Part shown: positions 62,686 to 64,000 of the stretch, in pieces
Position numbering within the stretch: the stretch's first letter is position 1
Layout of the letters: every line of letters starts with the position of its first letter
NCBI GenBank assembly: GCA_965116245.1
Contig: OZ220497.1
Location: forward strand, 1,674,001 to 1,738,000
Length of the DNA: 64,000 nucleotides
Direction: 5' to 3'
DNA from: Poriferisodalis sp965116245
GTDB taxonomy: Bacteria > Actinomycetota > Acidimicrobiia > Acidimicrobiales > Poriferisodalaceae
Notes under the pieces: generated by a model
Databases searched by the model: none
What the model was told of the DNA's origin: nothing
The model's input: the letters and a program-made list of their open reading frames with translations, nothing else
Made by a program: the position numbers and the translations under genes

Positions 62686-62738
62686 GTGCCAAAGCAGGCA
62701 CGCAAGCAGACTGAGGTGAGCTTCTAAAACCAGTCTGC
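62686..62738 (+). promoter_or_regulatory. Two hairpins in the 5' leader of the surface-protein gene
   Basis: Hairpin 1: GTGCC-aaagca-GGCAC (62686-62701). Hairpin 2: GCAGACT, two-base bulge, GGT, an 11-base loop, ACCAGTCTGC (62706-62738). They sit between the predicted transcript start and the GGAGG ribosome site. I could not match the leader to a known riboswitch. Confidence 0.4.
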
Positions 62739-62769
62739 GGGCGAACTTCAGGAGTATGGGAGGATGTTC

Positions 62770-64000
62770 ATGGGCGATTCAGGTTTACAAGTCGGCGTCG
62801 GCGCGAATGGGCGGCGGCACCGCCGGTCGGTCCTGGCTTTGGTGAGCGCTTTGGTACTGGTGGCGTCGATACTGGTGAGTTCGGCTCCAGGTTCGGCTCA
62901 GGAGTCTGTGGCTGAGGTTGATTTGGTGGCCGAATTGAAGGTGAAGCCTTCCAGCGAGGGGGCCGTCTTGTCCTGGGTCTATAGTGAGGAGCTTGGTGCT
63001 GATGTTGATTGTCCGATTTCGCGCTATGTGATAACCATATATGAGTATGCTGACGGTGAGTATGAAACCAAGGCTAACGAGTATGTTGATGTTCCAGCTA
63101 GTGGTTTTGAGGTTACTGGTCTTGATCCGTTGACGGAATATGCTGCTATGTTGTGGTCTTATTCATATAGTTGCAAGAGATATGGTAGAGGTAGCGGTGT
63201 AGTTGCGCATTTCACTACTACCGAGATTGATAATGGCAGTGAGGTGTCTTTAGATTTAGGCGGCGGCGAGACTACGGTTACTACAACTACCACGACGACC
63301 ACTACACCTCCAACCACGTCAACTACTACAACGATCCCTCCAACAACTACTGCACAGAACGAACGACCCCGGCGCTGGAATTATATTTCCTCGCGGAATG
63401 AATGGAGACCTCAGTGGCCTGTTGGTCACCCTATTGTGAAGGTCGTTCCATCGAGCACCGGGATGGTTATGACTTGGACATTTGCTTGGTATTATGACAG
63501 AGCCAAAACGCAAGTTATAGAAGAGGAGGTGATGGATACAATTGACTGTCAGATTGGTCATGCACAAGTCAGAATATATGAAAATCTAAAGCCAGAATAC
63601 TGGAAGACTCACCCCGATGGTCATATGTACTTCATGGGGTCTGTTACAAAGTTGAGGAGTTCGTACAAGCGGGTTATATTGGAGGATATTGAGTTTCCAG
63701 GGGCTAGGTTTGAAGTCAGCAACCTGAAACCGCTAACTCAATATAGGCTTCAGTTACATCAATTGGAAACATCCAACTGTGTGCTGCCCATTTTGTTTAC
63801 GTCGTTCACTACGCTCGCAACTACCGCGACAACCACTGCCACTACTACGATCCCGCCAACTACGACTACCACCACTACCACAACTACTCCGACTGACGAG
63901 TCCAGCGACGACGATGAACCCAGTGGTGATACTGATAGTGAATCCGATAGCGACATTGTTTCAGTGTCGGCGGGTGGGTCCCGTTTGTGTGGGCTGCGTG
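62770..64000 (+). CDS. Secreted fibronectin-III / poly-Thr surface protein, C-terminus off the window
   Basis: 410 codons are visible with no stop. The start ATG has GGAGG six bases upstream; an ATG six bases earlier is too close to it. Signal peptide RRHRRSVLALVSALVLVASI with probable cleavage after PGSA. Then a fibronectin III domain (LKVKPSSEGAVLSWVY ... VTGLDPLTEYAA), a Thr/Pro linker, a second similar domain (IVKVVPSSTGMVMTWTFAWY ... VSNLKPLTQYRL) with two extra Cys, another poly-Thr linker and an acidic Asp/Ser stretch. A 60-base sample (63001-63060) has 27 G+C, well below neighbours. Likely exposed and adhesion-type; function inferred only from architecture. Confidence 0.8.
   Translation, partial: MGDSGLQVGVGANGRRHRRSVLALVSALVLVASILVSSAPGSAQESVAEVDLVAELKVKPSSEGAVLSWVYSEELGADVDCPISRYVITIYEYADGEYETKANEYVDVPASGFEVTGLDPLTEYAAMLWSYSYSCKRYGRGSGVVAHFTTTEIDNGSEVSLDLGGGETTVTTTTTTTTTPPTTSTTTTIPPTTTAQNERPRRWNYISSRNEWRPQWPVGHPIVKVVPSSTGMVMTWTFAWYYDRAKTQVIEEEVMDTIDCQIGHAQVRIYENLKPEYWKTHPDGHMYFMGSVTKLRSSYKRVILEDIEFPGARFEVSNLKPLTQYRLQLHQLETSNCVLPILFTSFTTLATTATTTATTTIPPTTTTTTTTTTPTDESSDDDEPSGDTDSESDSDIVSVSAGGSRLCGLR

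Noticed and set aside
62686..62760. c-di-GMP riboswitch before the surface-protein gene
   Set aside because: AGGCACGCAAGC looks a little like the class I core, but the second conserved half and the paired helices are not found.
63759..63956. Minus-strand Val-rich frame
   Set aside because: Simple reverse of the poly-Thr linker codons of the plus-strand surface gene.

Overview
The window is about 64 kb of high-GC chromosomal DNA from an actinobacterium, most likely of the class Acidimicrobiia. That placement is inferred from gene content: F420 biosynthesis genes plus an F420-type oxidoreductase, CWB2 and SpoIID surface proteins with GDGYWL repeats, an LCP ligase, a DUF222/HNH gene, and the order manB - Trm112 - SIS isomerase - ahcY. 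No rRNA, tRNA, CRISPR array or insertion sequence was seen.

Layout. 0-1.3 kb: on the minus strand, a lipoprotein thioredoxin (TlpA/MPT53-like) whose first redox cysteine codon is an in-frame TGA (candidate selenoprotein), followed by an SRPBCC gene that runs off the left edge. 1.3-7 kb: a lipoate operon encoding E3, E2, a fused LipB-LipA and a membrane protein. 7-9.3 kb: divergent crotonase and AbfD/HpaB-like genes. 9.5-13.4 kb: a coupled four-gene ABC-2 exporter operon. 13.4-19.8 kb: a GT2, a biotin-dependent carboxylase alpha subunit with BirA, a leucyl aminopeptidase and an unnamed actinobacterial family. 19.9-23.7 kb: a sirtuin, a rhodanese-MoeB fusion and an LpdA-like flavoprotein.

23.7-46.4 kb is an envelope and glycan region: LCP protein, UDP-glucose dehydrogenase, a sugar nucleotidyltransferase, a CWB2 wall protein in operon with cofD and cofE, GDP-mannose dehydratase, a SpoIID protein, a large GT2/membrane protein with a DUF5719-like partner and a membrane thioredoxin, FtsH, and a GT-C/GT2 fusion. 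46.4-53.2 kb: a low-GC KamA-like radical SAM gene, then phosphomannomutase, Trm112, SIS isomerase, adenosylhomocysteinase and ComF. 53.3-59.1 kb: a DUF222/HNH gene with 122-bp tandem repeats at its 5' end, a Pol I-type polymerase and a class IV aminotransferase. 59.2-64 kb: pgsA, cinA, an LLM oxidoreductase and the start of a low-GC secreted fibronectin-III/poly-Thr surface protein, behind a promoter whose spacer carries an 11-G tract.

Cross-links: cofD and cofE make the cofactor probably used by the LLM enzyme; LipBA lipoylates the adjacent E2; BirA biotinylates the adjacent carboxylase; the sugar-nucleotide enzymes would feed the glycosyltransferases and LCP ligase. Short tandem repeats of 15-bp period recur at more than ten places, inside genes and between them. 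The strongest candidates for something new are the UGA-containing thioredoxin with a hairpin just after the UGA, and the poly-G promoter of the surface protein.
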